From: Grammothele lineata
Lineage: Eukaryota > Basidiomycota > Agaricomycetes > Polyporales > Polyporaceae
Assembly (NCBI GenBank): GCA_002150815.3
Contig: NDFF03000128.1
Coordinates: forward strand, 1-64,000
Direction: 5' to 3'
DNA: 64,000 nt
Positions 35,469 to 47,307 of this stretch are shown here, one piece after another. How positions within the stretch are numbered: position 1 is the stretch's first letter; each line of letters opens with the position of its first letter. The position numbers and the translations under genes were made by a program. The notes under the pieces are model-generated. The model saw nothing but the letters and a program-made list of their open reading frames with translations. It was not told where the DNA came from and made no database searches.

Positions 35469-38400
35469 TCACGCGTCGTCCAGCACAAGCCGTGGCACGA
35501 CATTCATGGCCATGAGCTAGAAGACGGCCCCGAGGGTCCCCAGAACGCGCGCACGGAGAGCGAGGGGGGCAACCGGCGCAGGCACGATGTGCGTCAACAA
35601 ACACCGAGGAGGGCACGAAGACGTCAAAGAAGACATACGAAGACGGAAGAGTGAGAGAAACACGACGTCAGCAGAAGTTCGGAAGGAGAGGGACGGCCGG
35701 GAGCGGGACGGGACGCACCTCCTGGAAGAGCAACTTGGCCGCGTACGGGATCGTGAGCTGCGCCATTTTCTTGGACGACTTGCAGTACGGGCACCAGCCG
35801 TTGTACCCAAGCAGGCCGCACTCTTCGCACGCGTCCACTTGGAACTGGTCCGAGGAGATCATGAGTCGCTCCAGTAGCAGCTGAGTCGCTCCGTAGCCGA
35901 TCAGACAGTCGCGCTCCATCTCCCCGAGACGCAAGCCGCCCTCGCGAGAGCGACCCTCCGTCGGCTGTCGTGTGAGCGTCGCGCGGGGACCCCTGTGTAC
36001 GGCAAAAAGGGAAGAGAGAGGGCGCGTCAGCGCCAGCCCACGGACATCAATTGCAAGGTTCAATATAGCCATGCCCAACGCTAGGGCCCAGGCCATCGGG
36101 AGGATAGATTACGGACCTTGCGCGGGCGTGCATCTTGTCCATGACCATGTGTTCTATATCGGCGCGCAGTCGGTTAGAGCTTCCAGCCGTGTCATTCAAA
36201 CGCACGTCAGATTCACTCACTGAGTTTCTGCAAGCGGAGATACGAGGGCCGTTAGAGCGATCACGCACCGGCAGATATCACCGGTTGCAGACGGTCTTAC
36301 CTGGTAATAGATTGGGCCGAAGTAGACGTACGCCTCAAGGGGCTCTCCAGTAATCCCGCTTGTCAGCATGTCCTTCCCGGCGTAGCTGAACCCTTTCTCG
36401 ATTAGGATCCGGGACATGTCCTCAACCTGACGGCGCAGCGGGAAAAGCGTCAGATCAGCCTTCCGTCGGCGGCGGGGCGGACAAAGTTCGGGGTACGACG
36501 CACCTTCGATCCACCGAATGCTGTACCATACTGCAGTTTTCCAGCGAGGACGCCCGCCTGTGGTTGACAGTAGGATGATCTCAGCACACAGGCATGGAGG
36601 CACTTAAATGCGTGAAGCTGTCAGGAACGAACCTTGCCCGCTAGCAGCTCGATCATCTTCCCGACCGTCATACGCGAAGGGAAACCGTGAGGATTCATGA
36701 TTGTATCTGAACAAAGGAACAGTCCACGTCAATGACACAAACAGAAGGGTGGAGCTGGATATGAGAGAAGCATAAGTGGAAGTGCCAGCTCACCAGGAAC
36801 AATGCCCTGGTCATTGAAGGGCATGTCTTCTTGGTTGACGATCAGCCCGCAGACGCCCTTTTGCCCGTGCCTCGACGAGAACTTGTCCCCGAGCTCAGGC
36901 CGACGCGTTTGGCGTATCAGAACCTTGATGAGCGTCTGGTCGTTCTCGGTGTCGGTGATCATGACCTTATCTATCTGGCCTGCCACGGGTGACTTGTAGG
37001 TCATTGGCGTGTTCTTGTAAGGGACCGTTGCCGCCTGGCCCGTGAACGAGTTGTCGTTCGCATTCGTCGGCGTTTGCTTGTTAATGTATACGTCACCCGG
37101 GTCGACACGTTCGCCGACGCCTGCCAGGCCGTCCGCCTGGATGATGTCGTACTTCTTCTGCACCTGCCCATTCTCGTCCAGGGGCGCGTCGGCTAGTCGA
37201 TCGAACCTATAACAAGCGCGAACGTTCCGGTTCAGCCCGTAAGTTCGACGAAAACGGATAGATTGCGCACGAACGTCCCGTTAGGATACTTGCGGATGAG
37301 GGTCGCGTTCTTCCGCAACACCTGGCACCGGCCGTACCCACGATCAAGGCTAGCCTAGAGCCGGGAAAGAGCACTCTATCAGCGCACGTGTTCCATCTGC
37401 ATCGGAACTTGCTAGAGCATCGAATCGGCTGCAGACGGACCTTGTTGAGAATGAGTGCGTCCTCGATATCGTACCCAGAGTAGCTCATCACCGCCACGGT
37501 GGCGTTCTGGCCTGCTGGGAGTTTGTCGTATCCGATCAGCTCGATCGTCTTGCTCTTGACCATCGGCTGTTGGGGATAGACGGAGAGGTAAAGAAGGGTG
37601 TCGATCCGGTTCAATTGATTATAACCGATAGCGCCAATGGCTTGCTTCCCCATAGCACATTGGTACGTATTTCGAGGGGACTGGTTATGGTGGGGGTAGG
37701 GGATAAGGCCGGCGACGGCGCCAAGAAGTGTGAAGGGTTCAATTTCGAGGTGCGTGGTAGAAGGGACGATGTCCCTCTCGTAAAGCGCAATGTACGAGTC
37801 GTTCTCCTCATTGACATCCAGGTATTCAACGAGGCCTTTTCGGAGGAAATCGTCAAACGCCAGTTGATCCTGTTTCAGTTGCTGGAAAGACATCATCAGA
37901 ATCATTAATACAATCACCATGAAATACAGTTAAGCACCATGATATGCTCAGACGTGACTTTCGGCCTGCCGTTCTCGACTATGATCATAGGTCGACAGAT
38001 GCGCCCGCCATCGCTGGCGATGAGCACGGTTCGATGGTGGTGATTGATGTATACGCTAACGAACTCGCTGAATCGTCCAGCTCGCCGTAGTCGTCGGAAG
38101 TTACTGACAAATCGTGCCGGGTATCGCGTTAGACCGATAATGGTTCCGTTGACATTGACCACAAAGGTATGGGGCCCGTAGATCTCGGCCCCCGTCGCTA
38201 AACTGATGTCTGCGATAGCGGTGCGCTCAGGAGGCAGAACGGCGCCTTTGTGAACAGCAAGATACGCACCCTCAACGCCTAGCATGAACGCTATCCTGAT
38301 GATCGGCTCCTCTTCCACATCGGTCGTGATGTGTGTCATGAGAGCAAGGTTCTTGACTAGCCCACACGCCTCGCCTTCGGGCGTGTCGCTCGGGCAGAGC

Positions 38401-40394
38401 ATGCCCCACTGGCTGGGCTGCAACGCTCGAGGCCCACTAACTTTACGCGTCTTCTCGAATTGAGATGAAATTCGAGTCATCATCCCCAAAGCCGAGATGA
38501 AGGAGAGCCGACTCAGAACGTGTGTAACACCAGCGCGGTCCATCTTGAACCGCTTCAAGGACCAATTCCCAGTCGATATGGCGCGAACGAAGCCAGCGGT
38601 GATGTGATCACCCTGAAACTGCATGGTGTTGAAAGCGTCAAACTCGCTAGTTCGTGACGGCTTTTTCAAGACTTTGTCAATTGCGGCTTTGAGATTGGCG
38701 TTGAATGTCTTGAACAAATCTTCGAAAAGGAGCGCAAGTAGTTGCCCAGCCCTGATATGAACAGGTTCAGTAACTGGCTGGAAATGACACATTCATTATA
38801 CTGGACGGAGGCTCACAGCTCGAGGCGCTTGTTCCCGACGTAATCCCTGTCGTCGACCATTTTCTCATCGTCCATAGCCATGAGAACGCGCCGGGTCATC
38901 GTAGCGACGAAGACGGCTTTTGGTCGGAAATCCAGGCCATGAACCGGTACGTGCGCGAGTACGATAGTAGCGAGCGCTTCCAACGCCTCCTCCCATGCTG
39001 GACGCCGAGGGCCGACCACTCGGCGGTTCACTTTGACTCGAGATCCGATCCATTCAAGTGCTTGGTGACGAGTAAAGACCCCGAGCTTGGCAGCCTCCTC
39101 CAGGTTTGGGGAGAATGAGGACTTGTAGGCCTCATGATTCCCAGCGGTGAGGAGGAGAATCTCCTTGTCGGACTGGATGCCGAGGGCCTTCAGAGCGATC
39201 GCAATAGGAACATCTTCATGAATTGAATTGTGCCTGAGATAGATCTTGCCCTTCTTCGTCGCGACGTATGTCTTCGACTTTAGACCTCCATGCGTCGACC
39301 TATGGGGCTGGTGTCAGAACCAGGCATGTGGAGCCAGAGGTAAGAGTTGCAGAGAGCACTGCGGCCAAGTCGTCTAACCGCGCCAAGGAAAAAGCACATT
39401 CGACGAGCGTAGAGATAGGTGGAGTAGAGCGCAGATAGATCGGGCGAAAGACAGAGGAGGACCCGTCTGAGTACCGGCAGTAGCAGGATACCTACGGCAG
39501 CCGTAGCTGCCATGGCGTGCCAAGCGTGCCAAGGTTACGACGAGACGTCTCGTATATCGCGCTATTATAGGAGACCCAAAACGCCGTAGCAAAACCACTA
39601 CTTTCAACCGGGGCTACCCGGCATGCAATAGAAGCCTGGCTCTTCACGGACACGGACACAACGCGACGAGTCAATAAAATGATGACTCACGAGGTACATG
39701 ATGCCTGCACGATCCCTTTGGTAGGGTCAATCTCAACGATAATACGATTCTTGCTCAGTTGCTCTTGGACAAGAATCACCTTCTCTGTGCCCTTCACGAT
39801 AAAGTAGCCTCCGGGGTCAAGCGGACATTCTGTCATCCGCGCAAGCTGCGCCTCGGTGCGTCCGGTGAGAACGCACTTGTTGCTCCTTAGCATGATAGGA
39901 AGCCTTCCTATGTTGACGTTCGCGCGTCGGACTACCGTTTTTCCGCGTGTGTATTGAATGGTGACAAGGATGGGCGCACTATACGTCGTGTCGCGCAGCC
40001 GACATTCGTGCGGAGTGACACTCTTGTCGATGGCGTCGGCATCGGTCCTGTCCGGGAAGCCAACAACGATGTCGGTGTACTTGAGCCAGAAACGGGGGTC
40101 AACGTCCGAGGTAACTTTGTTATTGGCTTTGAGGATATTCTTAATGTCGACATCAACGAAATAGTTGAACGAGTCGATGTGTTGCTTGACCAGACCCTTG
40201 ACCTTCAAAAAGGCGGGTAATAGTAGCCATTTGTCCTATAATGCGTAGAACATCGTATTGAGCGAGCAGGCTTGAAAACACGCGACTTACTAACACACCT
40301 CTACACTTTTAATGGGATCGGTGAGCCCTAGACCTCGCCAGTTCGTCTGTACGGCTCTCGCCCAGTCCTCTTCTTCCTCCTCATACCGAGCCAT
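35469..40394 (-). CDS. RPC2: RNA polymerase III second-largest subunit
   Basis: Catalytic beta-type subunit of RNA polymerase III, which makes tRNA and 5S rRNA in the nucleus. The ATG at 40394 opens [19 protein letters not shown]; after one intron comes [19 protein letters not shown]. Signatures in order are [91 protein letters not shown], the switch/anchor region [36 protein letters not shown], and a CEECG ... CPYC zinc ribbon. The last short exon encodes [26 protein letters not shown] and the ending separate it from RPB2 and RPA2. There are many introns; one exon is only 7 nt (36221-36227) and one intron is 391 nt (39300-39690). No breaks seen. Confidence 0.96.
36221..36227 (-). other. RPC2: 7-nt microexon of RPC2
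   Basis: Minus-strand AAACTCA is flanked by a GCAG acceptor and a GTGAGT donor. It lies between introns 36228-36300 (73 nt) and 36154-36220 (67 nt). It supplies the Lys-Leu and the first base of Lys in the conserved YYQ-KL-KHMV segment; without it the protein would lose these residues and the frame would shift. Confidence 0.9.
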
Positions 40395-41074
40395 CAGACC
40401 CTCGTGCGCCTAACGTGACCGTGCTTCCCCAGACGCGTATGGTCCTGTCTTCGTTCTAGTAGCCGATTTTGAACGCTCCCAGTAGTACTTCGTCGGCGGC
40501 GTAGCGGAACTGAAACGAAGCAAGATCAAGGGAAGAGGGAAGAGGAGCCTCAAATACTTCGAGCCGCTGAGGAGAGAATGTCGCCGCGTCTGCTACCCCC
40601 AAATTAAGGTTAGGAGTTCCTGATGACCCCGCTCAACTCAATCACATTGTGTGATCTAGTACGTGCAGAGCTTTACCCTAATTTTCCATGAACGGCGTAG
40701 GCATCACTTAGGCTTACACAGATGCACTATTTCATCGAGAGCATCTTGTCCACATTGCCCTACTAAGGCCATTGGATTTTCATGAGACTAATGGAAACTA
40801 CCGCTAAAGTGTTTCCCTTTTCGCCTCCCTACCATCGTTGATACTTCTCCGATCCGGATTGGCAGTGAGGACAAACATTGAGAAGGACAGTATTACGTTT
40901 TATCCGCAATGCATCTTCCAGAACCACAGCTGATGGTAGCTGTAACAGCAGGAGAACTATGATACAGTCTACATAACATTTTCATCCATGCAAATTCCGC
41001 TCTTACATGCTGACCGCTCAGACACGACCTTGGCGAATGTTGGCCTGGGCCCACCTGGCAAGATCGTGAGTAAC
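40395..41074. other. Intergenic, promoter side of RPC2
   Basis: About 680 bp between RPC2 (start at 40394) and the 3' end of the argininosuccinate synthase gene. AT content rises at 40,560-40,960. No gene and no clear TATA box seen. Confidence 0.5.
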
Positions 41075-42769
41075 TTACGGGAAATGTGGGGGGGAAACAA
41101 CACACTTTTTGATGCGGATCGACTCGATGGCGATGAACCCAGTCGTATCTGTCGGCTCGAAACCGCCGAGCTCGTCCATGGAGGACTGCTTTTCATCGTA
41201 GAGACCCTGCGCGCACTCTTCAGTCTACACGGAGCGATGGACATAAACACAGCACGTACCTCATCGGACGAGCGGCCCTCGATGACGACATTGCCCTTGT
41301 ACAGCTTGAGACGCACGACGCCGTTTACGGTCTTTTGCGAGGCTGGGATTGCACTCTGGATGAACTCGCGCTCGGGCGTGAACCAATGACCGTTGTAGAG
41401 GATCTTGCTCAGCTCGATGGTGACGAATTGGTCGCGGAGCGCGCGCACGTTGCGGTCGAGGGTGAGGCCCTCGAGATCAACATGCGCTGCTCGGAGAATT
41501 GTCGCGCCAGGGCTCTCGTAGCATCCGCGGCTCTTCACACCGATGAAGCGGTTCTCCACGATGTCGATGCGGCCGACGCCGTGCTTACGCGCAAGAGCGT
41601 TGAGCGCGAGGAAGATCTCGACGCCATCTGTGTACACCTTGTTCTCAGCCGGAACGGTCACCTTCACGGGCAGACCAGCCGCGAATTCGATCGAGATGCG
41701 CTGCGGCGTCTCAGGCGCCTTTTCAGGGTCAACAGTGAGCTTCCACATGTCCGCGGGCGGGGTGGTGTCGGGGTCCTCAAGGATACCGGCCTCGTAGGAG
41801 ATGTGGAAGAGGTTCTCATCCGTGGACCAGGGCTTAGCAGCGGTCTGCTGGACAGGGATCTGCTTCTCAGCGGCGTAGGCGAGGAGAGCCTGACGGCCGG
41901 CGAAGCGGTTGTAGAACTCTACAAGCGTATAAATGCGAATGGTCATGGGAGATCTTCGAGAGTATCTCACCAGGAATGCGCCAAGGCGCGATAACCTTGA
42001 TGTCAGGCTTGAGGCCATAGAATGCGAGCTCAAAGCGAACCTGGTCGTTACCCTTGCCCGTGCAACCGTGTGAGACGTAGCTAATGTATGGATAAGATCA
42101 GGCGCGCACAAGTGAGCAACCAGAAGAATTGTACGAACTCGCAACCTTCGCGCTCAGCAACGGCCATCATCCCGCGAGCGATGATGGGGCGTGCAAGTGA
42201 TGTACCAAGCAGGTACACGTTCTAAGTCCGCCGATGAGAACATATAGGTATATTCCCTGATAGCACTCACTTCATAGATGCAGTTCGCCTGGAGCGCCGG
42301 GTAGATGAGCTCCGTGACAAACTCTCGCCTCAGATCCTATAGTCCGTGGATGTCAACCTCAACGTCATACACAAGAAAGACTGGGAAAACGCACCTCGAG
42401 GACGAACGATTTCGCTCCAACACCAAGTGCCTTCTTGCGCGCGGCTTCGAAGTCCTTTCATGGTGCGAAGCCGATCCCACTGAGCGTTGGTTTCCATGCC
42501 CCAGAGTATAGATGGCGGTGGCATACCTCTTCCTGGCCGACATCGGCCATGAATGCGCAGACCTCATATCCCTGCTCGATGAGCCAAGCGAGAATGCATG
42601 AAGTATCTGTACGCAGATGCACCGATGGTAAGTCCTCGGTTGATCATCTATGGGCCCCGCGCGCGTCCGGCACAATACGGCGCGGTCGAGAAGGACCTCC
42701 ACTAGCTGACGGGTACTCACCGAGGCCTCCAGAGTAGGCAAGGAGAACGCGGCCCTTGGATGTGGACAT
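41075..42769 (-). CDS. ARG1: Argininosuccinate synthase
   Basis: Joins citrulline and aspartate with ATP to form argininosuccinate, the penultimate step of arginine biosynthesis, in the cytosol. Exon 1 (42721-42769) encodes [16 protein letters not shown]; the Asp codon of the N-type ATP pyrophosphatase motif SGGLDTS is split by the first intron (42607-42720). Further signatures are [37 protein letters not shown], the long central exon with [20 protein letters not shown] and [16 protein letters not shown], and [13 protein letters not shown]. The C-terminal exon reads [13 protein letters not shown] and then a short tail to a stop at 41075. A GTAAGT inside that tail means the last residues could differ if an unnoticed intron exists. 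Otherwise complete. Confidence 0.95.
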
Positions 42770-42807
42770 GTTGATGGTAAGAGTGTGTGGAAGAGGAGCT
42801 TGGGAGA

Positions 42808-42979
42808 TGACTCGGTCGCGCGAGCCTGGCTATGTACCCGCGCAGTGGCTGAAAGCTCTCGCTTCGCGCTCCCAGAAATTTCCCGGCGCCACTCCCGATA
42901 AGGCAGCGCAGGGCAGCGCGTCCTATCAGACGCGTCTAGACGCGTCCGTCACGCGTCGTGTCACATCCAATCTTGACTC
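42808..42979 (-). promoter_or_regulatory. Two TGACTC (Gcn4/CPC1-type) sites upstream of ARG1
   Basis: TGACTC occurs at 42808-42813 and 42974-42979, 39 and 205 bp upstream of the ARG1 ATG. Each matches six of the seven bases of TGASTCA, the site bound by fungal general amino-acid-control bZIP factors. Arginine genes are classical targets, so the placement makes sense; binding here is inference. Confidence 0.45.
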
Positions 42980-44466
42980 CTCACTCTCATCGGACGCAGA
43001 TGTCGTGGCAGCATAAGTCTTGGCAGCGGGCAGCAATTTATTGCTGCTACGGAATTATAGATGTATGCGCTGTAAGCTGTGTCTGAAACGGCGCCCTCAG
43101 TTACTCAGTGCACTGATAGACGAAGACTTAAACCGGGAATGAATCGGTGAGTTTTCCTGTCGCGTAGGAGATGTCGATGGACGTCTGAACACGCGAACGC
43201 GCACACCATTCTAAATAGCACCCAATCGCGGTTGGAACCCGCCAGAGTCAAACTACCGAAGCGTCTGCAGTTGCATGGCCTCCCGCAGCCCAGTGCGCCT
43301 TGGCAAATGCCTATCCCACCGTCTCGGGGGGTGTATCAACCTTCCTGATTTCCATCACGATTCCTCTCGAGTGTATGCTCTATTATGTGAGTAGTGCCTT
43401 GTGGAATCTAACAACAGTTGTTTGTTCCTCTCAGCTCTCCGATCTAAGGCCAGGCTCCTGAGTTCTCAAGCTTGGGCGTATTAGGCGTCTGGACTTGCTT
43501 CATCTTCTTCAAGCTATTGAACGCTTCTGGGAAACGCTTGCCTGCATTGCCGGAATCTAAGTCATCTATGCTGCTTCAGGCCGGAGTTCTCGGGAAAGTG
43601 CGTGGATACCATGGATAGTGAGTATTGCCGTTGTAAGATCACCCAATCACATCTTACGAGATTCCTTTTGAAGAGACGAGCCCGGTCTGTGGAGTGTAAG
43701 ATCATGATTGCTGATAGCGAAACGTATGTGTACAGAGGGAGAACGCATTCCGTTCTTCACGTCATCACGGTATTTCCTTCAGACCGTCCGAAGCCTTCGA
43801 TAGAGCAGCGTACAAGTGGAACATCCTTATGTGTGGCTGGATTTGGACGCGACGCGATGCTATTGGTTGACTGTGGGGGCATCCGAGATCAGCCGTTCCA
43901 ATTCGTACGTCCCGGCCAGTACGTTTGCTTCGTCATGAATGGCGAGTCGCTCCGGTACTTATGAGAATGCGATTGAATAGATTTTACCGCCAGGTGTGCT
44001 GGCTTCGTCGCTACCGTCTGTGCGGCCCCAGACACTACTCACAACGACATGGAGATCCTCAAGTACATCTTCCACACAAGAATATGTACCGCCCCATGTC
44101 ATCCTCCGACCCCCTTGTGACCTAATCTCTCAACGTGCGCATTTACTGTGATCGATGTGAAGGGGCGTGACGTCCCACGCCAAGTAGGTTGAACGTCCGA
44201 TCTTGCTAGCCACATTCGCTGTTCGCGCATACGATATCGGAGTCTCCGAGACCTTGTGAAAGCGGCTGATTGAACTCTGAAGCTGAACATATCTTCATGC
44301 AAAGGAGCAACCCATCAAGTCGGCGACGCAAAGAAACTGGAGCGTGAGGAGAAATCGGCCTCGTCACATCCCGAGGTGCCGAATAACTCGACCCCGCCGG
44401 TGAGCCTCCCGCCAAACAACAGCACCAAACACCGACGCCAAAGACGTCAGCCTCTCCTCCCCGCTC
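42980..44466. other. 1.5 kb without a supported gene
   Basis: An open frame at 43602-43964 (ending VRPGQYVCFVMNGESLRYL) is the only stretch with protein-like composition. It lacks a promoter, splice partners and any recognised family, so no CDS is called. Confidence 0.45.
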
Positions 44467-44473
44467 TATAAAG
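44467..44473 (+). promoter_or_regulatory. TATA box before doubtful gene
   Basis: TATAAAG at the end of a GC-rich promoter-like stretch, followed by a CT-rich leader and an ATG at 44581. Good promoter appearance, although the downstream frame appears broken. Confidence 0.5.
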
Positions 44474-44580
44474 TCCCGACCTCCCGCCGCTTCCGGTCCT
44501 CCGTCTCTTCGCTCTGCTCCATCTCCATATGCTGTCTCTCGCCATATCCTGTATTCATCCTTCTTCTCTCATCCACTGTC

Positions 44581-45300
44581 ATGGTACGCCTCGTAGCTTC
44601 TCTATACCGTGATCCCACACTCACCGTATTCACACCTAGCCGTGCAAGGTTCACGCCGTCATCGACAATGTCAAGTTTGTTGTCGTCGACATGGGTAGTA
44701 CAGTCCCAGGACACGAGGATTAGTTCATCATCGGGAACCCAGTACGTGTCTATACTTTCTCATGTTTGACGTTGAGGCTAATACCTAGTAGGTCGTCGGC
44801 GATATCCAGCACAGGCGATATCCCCTCGACATTCCCTCCTCTACCCCATCGTGCACCTGACCATCTCGGGGATCCTTTCCAGAGGTCAAAATGAAGACGG
44901 CCGTAGACGAGGAAGACATCAAGAGCAAGTTCATCTCCCTTCCTCTCTCCACCCACCATCATCCCAGCCTCCATCTCCCGCCGCGGTCAACATGGATGAC
45001 TCTGCCGGAACCTCCCCCAAGCTTCAGTCCTCGTTCAAGTCTCATGACCGAGGCCACCGACGAGTGCAGGCTGCGCAGTTCTCAGCGCGGGTCGTACGTC
45101 ATCTTCCTCTTCACCGTCCATCATCTTCTCATCAGAGTATACATAGGTGACGTCGATGAGACTTCATATGAAGGCGTCCGTCACGACTTACAGCCTGAAA
45201 ACGCACCCGTCGGTAGCCTCTCGAGGATGGCAAGCTTGGAGGGAGGCCGCCGTGGATGGCGCCGGAGCTGATGAACCCGATGCCTGGCTGATCGCGCTCG
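44581..45300 (+). pseudogene. Unrecognised, probably broken gene
   Basis: The ATG at 44581 is directly followed by GTACGC, a possible donor. A downstream acceptor (GCAAG) would continue in frame with VHAVIDNVKFVVVDMGSTVP, then HED, an in-frame TAG, FIIGNP. A second intron leads to VVGDIQHRRYPLDIP and on to an in-frame TGA before PSRGSFPEVKMKTAVDEED. Both stops would be single C-to-T changes from CAG and CGA. Further down, fragments such as THPSVASRGWQAWREAAVDG remain readable. No family was recognised. It could instead be an intact gene whose introns I have misplaced. Confidence 0.3.
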
Positions 45301-47307
45301 TGAGTGCTTGATTGCCTAACACTCGGGTCATCGTGTACACCAAGGCTCCTGGCAAGGTATATCTTTCTCTCTTCAGCGCATATTCCCCGGAACCTGACGG
45401 TGTGCGCAGGCGCCATTCGGCAACGGCAATTCGGTCCATCATTGGACCAACCTCCTCCCCTCTTTGGCTCCCATCGCTGTCCGGCCACCGCTCTTCATCT
45501 GTCGAATGCATTCCATGTACTCAGTATCGCTGTCGATCTCGCCATCCACCCCCTTCCTCTCCCCCCTCCATCACCTCCGCAACCTCCGCTCCCTCTTCCC
45601 GACACTCTCGGCTCCGCCCTTCTCGTCTTCAACTTCTCACGGGACGTATCCTCCACGGCGACACGCGCACTCAACGCCCGCACGACATCGGCCCTCGATC
45701 CACGCCCTCTCGTGCCCCGGCAGCCGACGCTACCCTCGCGTATTCCGCCACGATCGCCCACTTTTCGCCGGTGCTCTAGGGCCCCACCGGCGCAGCCGCC
45801 GCGACGCACCCGCGGCCATTCGATGACGATGCACATCCATGGCCATCCCTCTCTCCTCCTTCAACACGCACCTCCAACGACCCCCAACATCGTCGCGCGC
45901 GCTAGGTCGACTCTCGAGTCGTACCTCAATACCTGACGCTTCAATATCCCCCGTGTGTATATGCACGTATTCGTATGTGTGTGTACATGCACCGCTGGCA
46001 CACCCGCACGCATCAACACAGTCAGGCCCGCGGTCTCCATCCAGACGGCTCGCAACAGTCAAGGCTTGGAGCTTGAAGCCGACTCACCGTCCGACGGACG
46101 ACCGCACGGCAGCCGAGGTTAGGAGGCTATGTTCGCTAAGTAGCATGTGCCGACGCTCGCCTCACGCCGCCCACCATGCCGGCACTCGTCTTCGACGATT
46201 AAGAATCGTCTTGACGATGTGCCGAGTGGTGCACCTCGGCTGCCATCGCCACCGGTAGTATCCGCCGAACCTCGAGTCGTTCTCGACTTTGAGTTCGGCC
46301 TCGATTTTCACCGGTGGCACCGCCCTTCGCGAACGGCCGGCGGCGGCCTAGCGATGGTGACGCTTCCCCGCATCGTCAATCCGAGAGGCTCTCCGCGACC
46401 TCTCAGCGGATATAGCGTTACTCCTTTTTTTATTTTCCACTCTATTGTACGACTCGTGGCGGATATTTAGAAGTGCTAGATTTGTTTGGTTGGGGTCCCA
46501 GTTTGTCGTTGGGAGTTGACTCGATTTGTATCTATGTAATGTCTCGCCTTATGGTATGTCGGTGATCAGGATCTTCTTTCGCGTGACCGAACGGGGGACT
46601 TTGAGGAACGGGCATATACACAAGTTACGACTCTTAGCCCACTTCGCGAAGATGAAGATCTGGCTCGACGAGGTTCCGCATGCAACGCCCTCGCGCGTCG
46701 TGTCTACTGTCTTGGGCCATGTGCCTTAGTAGAGGGAAGGTACCATGCTTTCTAGCAGCGGGTTCTCATGTCAGCCTCTCCTACCGTACTCCACGCTATA
46801 CGTCTATGAAGGGCATACAAGGCACGCGGTGCGGTGGCTCACACTGCGAATCATCGAGTCACCGAGTTATTAAAGGAGCGTACACATAGGAGAACAGGAA
46901 TACAACGTGTCTGCGTCCGAGAAAGTCCAATGCGAGATGGGTGTAATAGACTGATATCAATGGCGAATCTGTTACTGGCCAGGGTGGAATTGACACGGCA
47001 ACGTCGTGGCAAGGGCACGACCCCGCGCGTTCGGATACTACGCTGCTTCTGCAGCCTCGGGTCCAATGAAGTGAACAACGGCTGCTCGAATACCCGGACA
47101 ATATATACTGAGGCACGAGGAGGGATGTGTGGGGATATATATCCTAACGACAGACAGTAATGCAATTGGGAGGCTCCGGGTCGTGACGGTCGTGAGGTCG
47201 TTAAATAGCGTGCAATGGGGGTGCGTGCCAAGAAACAGTGTACAATGCAGTGGTGGTGGTCATCTTCGTCGTGGTATGCGAAACAAGTCCTATAACGCCC
47301 TTAACGT
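45301..47307. other. 2 kb without a supported gene
   Basis: Contains pieces possibly belonging to the preceding broken gene (for example APFGNGNSVHHWTNLLP near 45,420) and then Pro/Ser/Arg-rich chance frames. AT content rises at 46,400-46,560. Nothing else recognised. Confidence 0.4.

Noticed and set aside
43225..43255. GGGTTCCAACC resembling a tRNA T arm on the minus strand
   Set aside because: The flanking bases do not pair as a T stem and no A box is found upstream.
43602..43964. 120-codon open frame ending NGESLRYL
   Set aside because: No promoter, no splice partner and no recognisable domain; kept only as a note in the intergenic entry.
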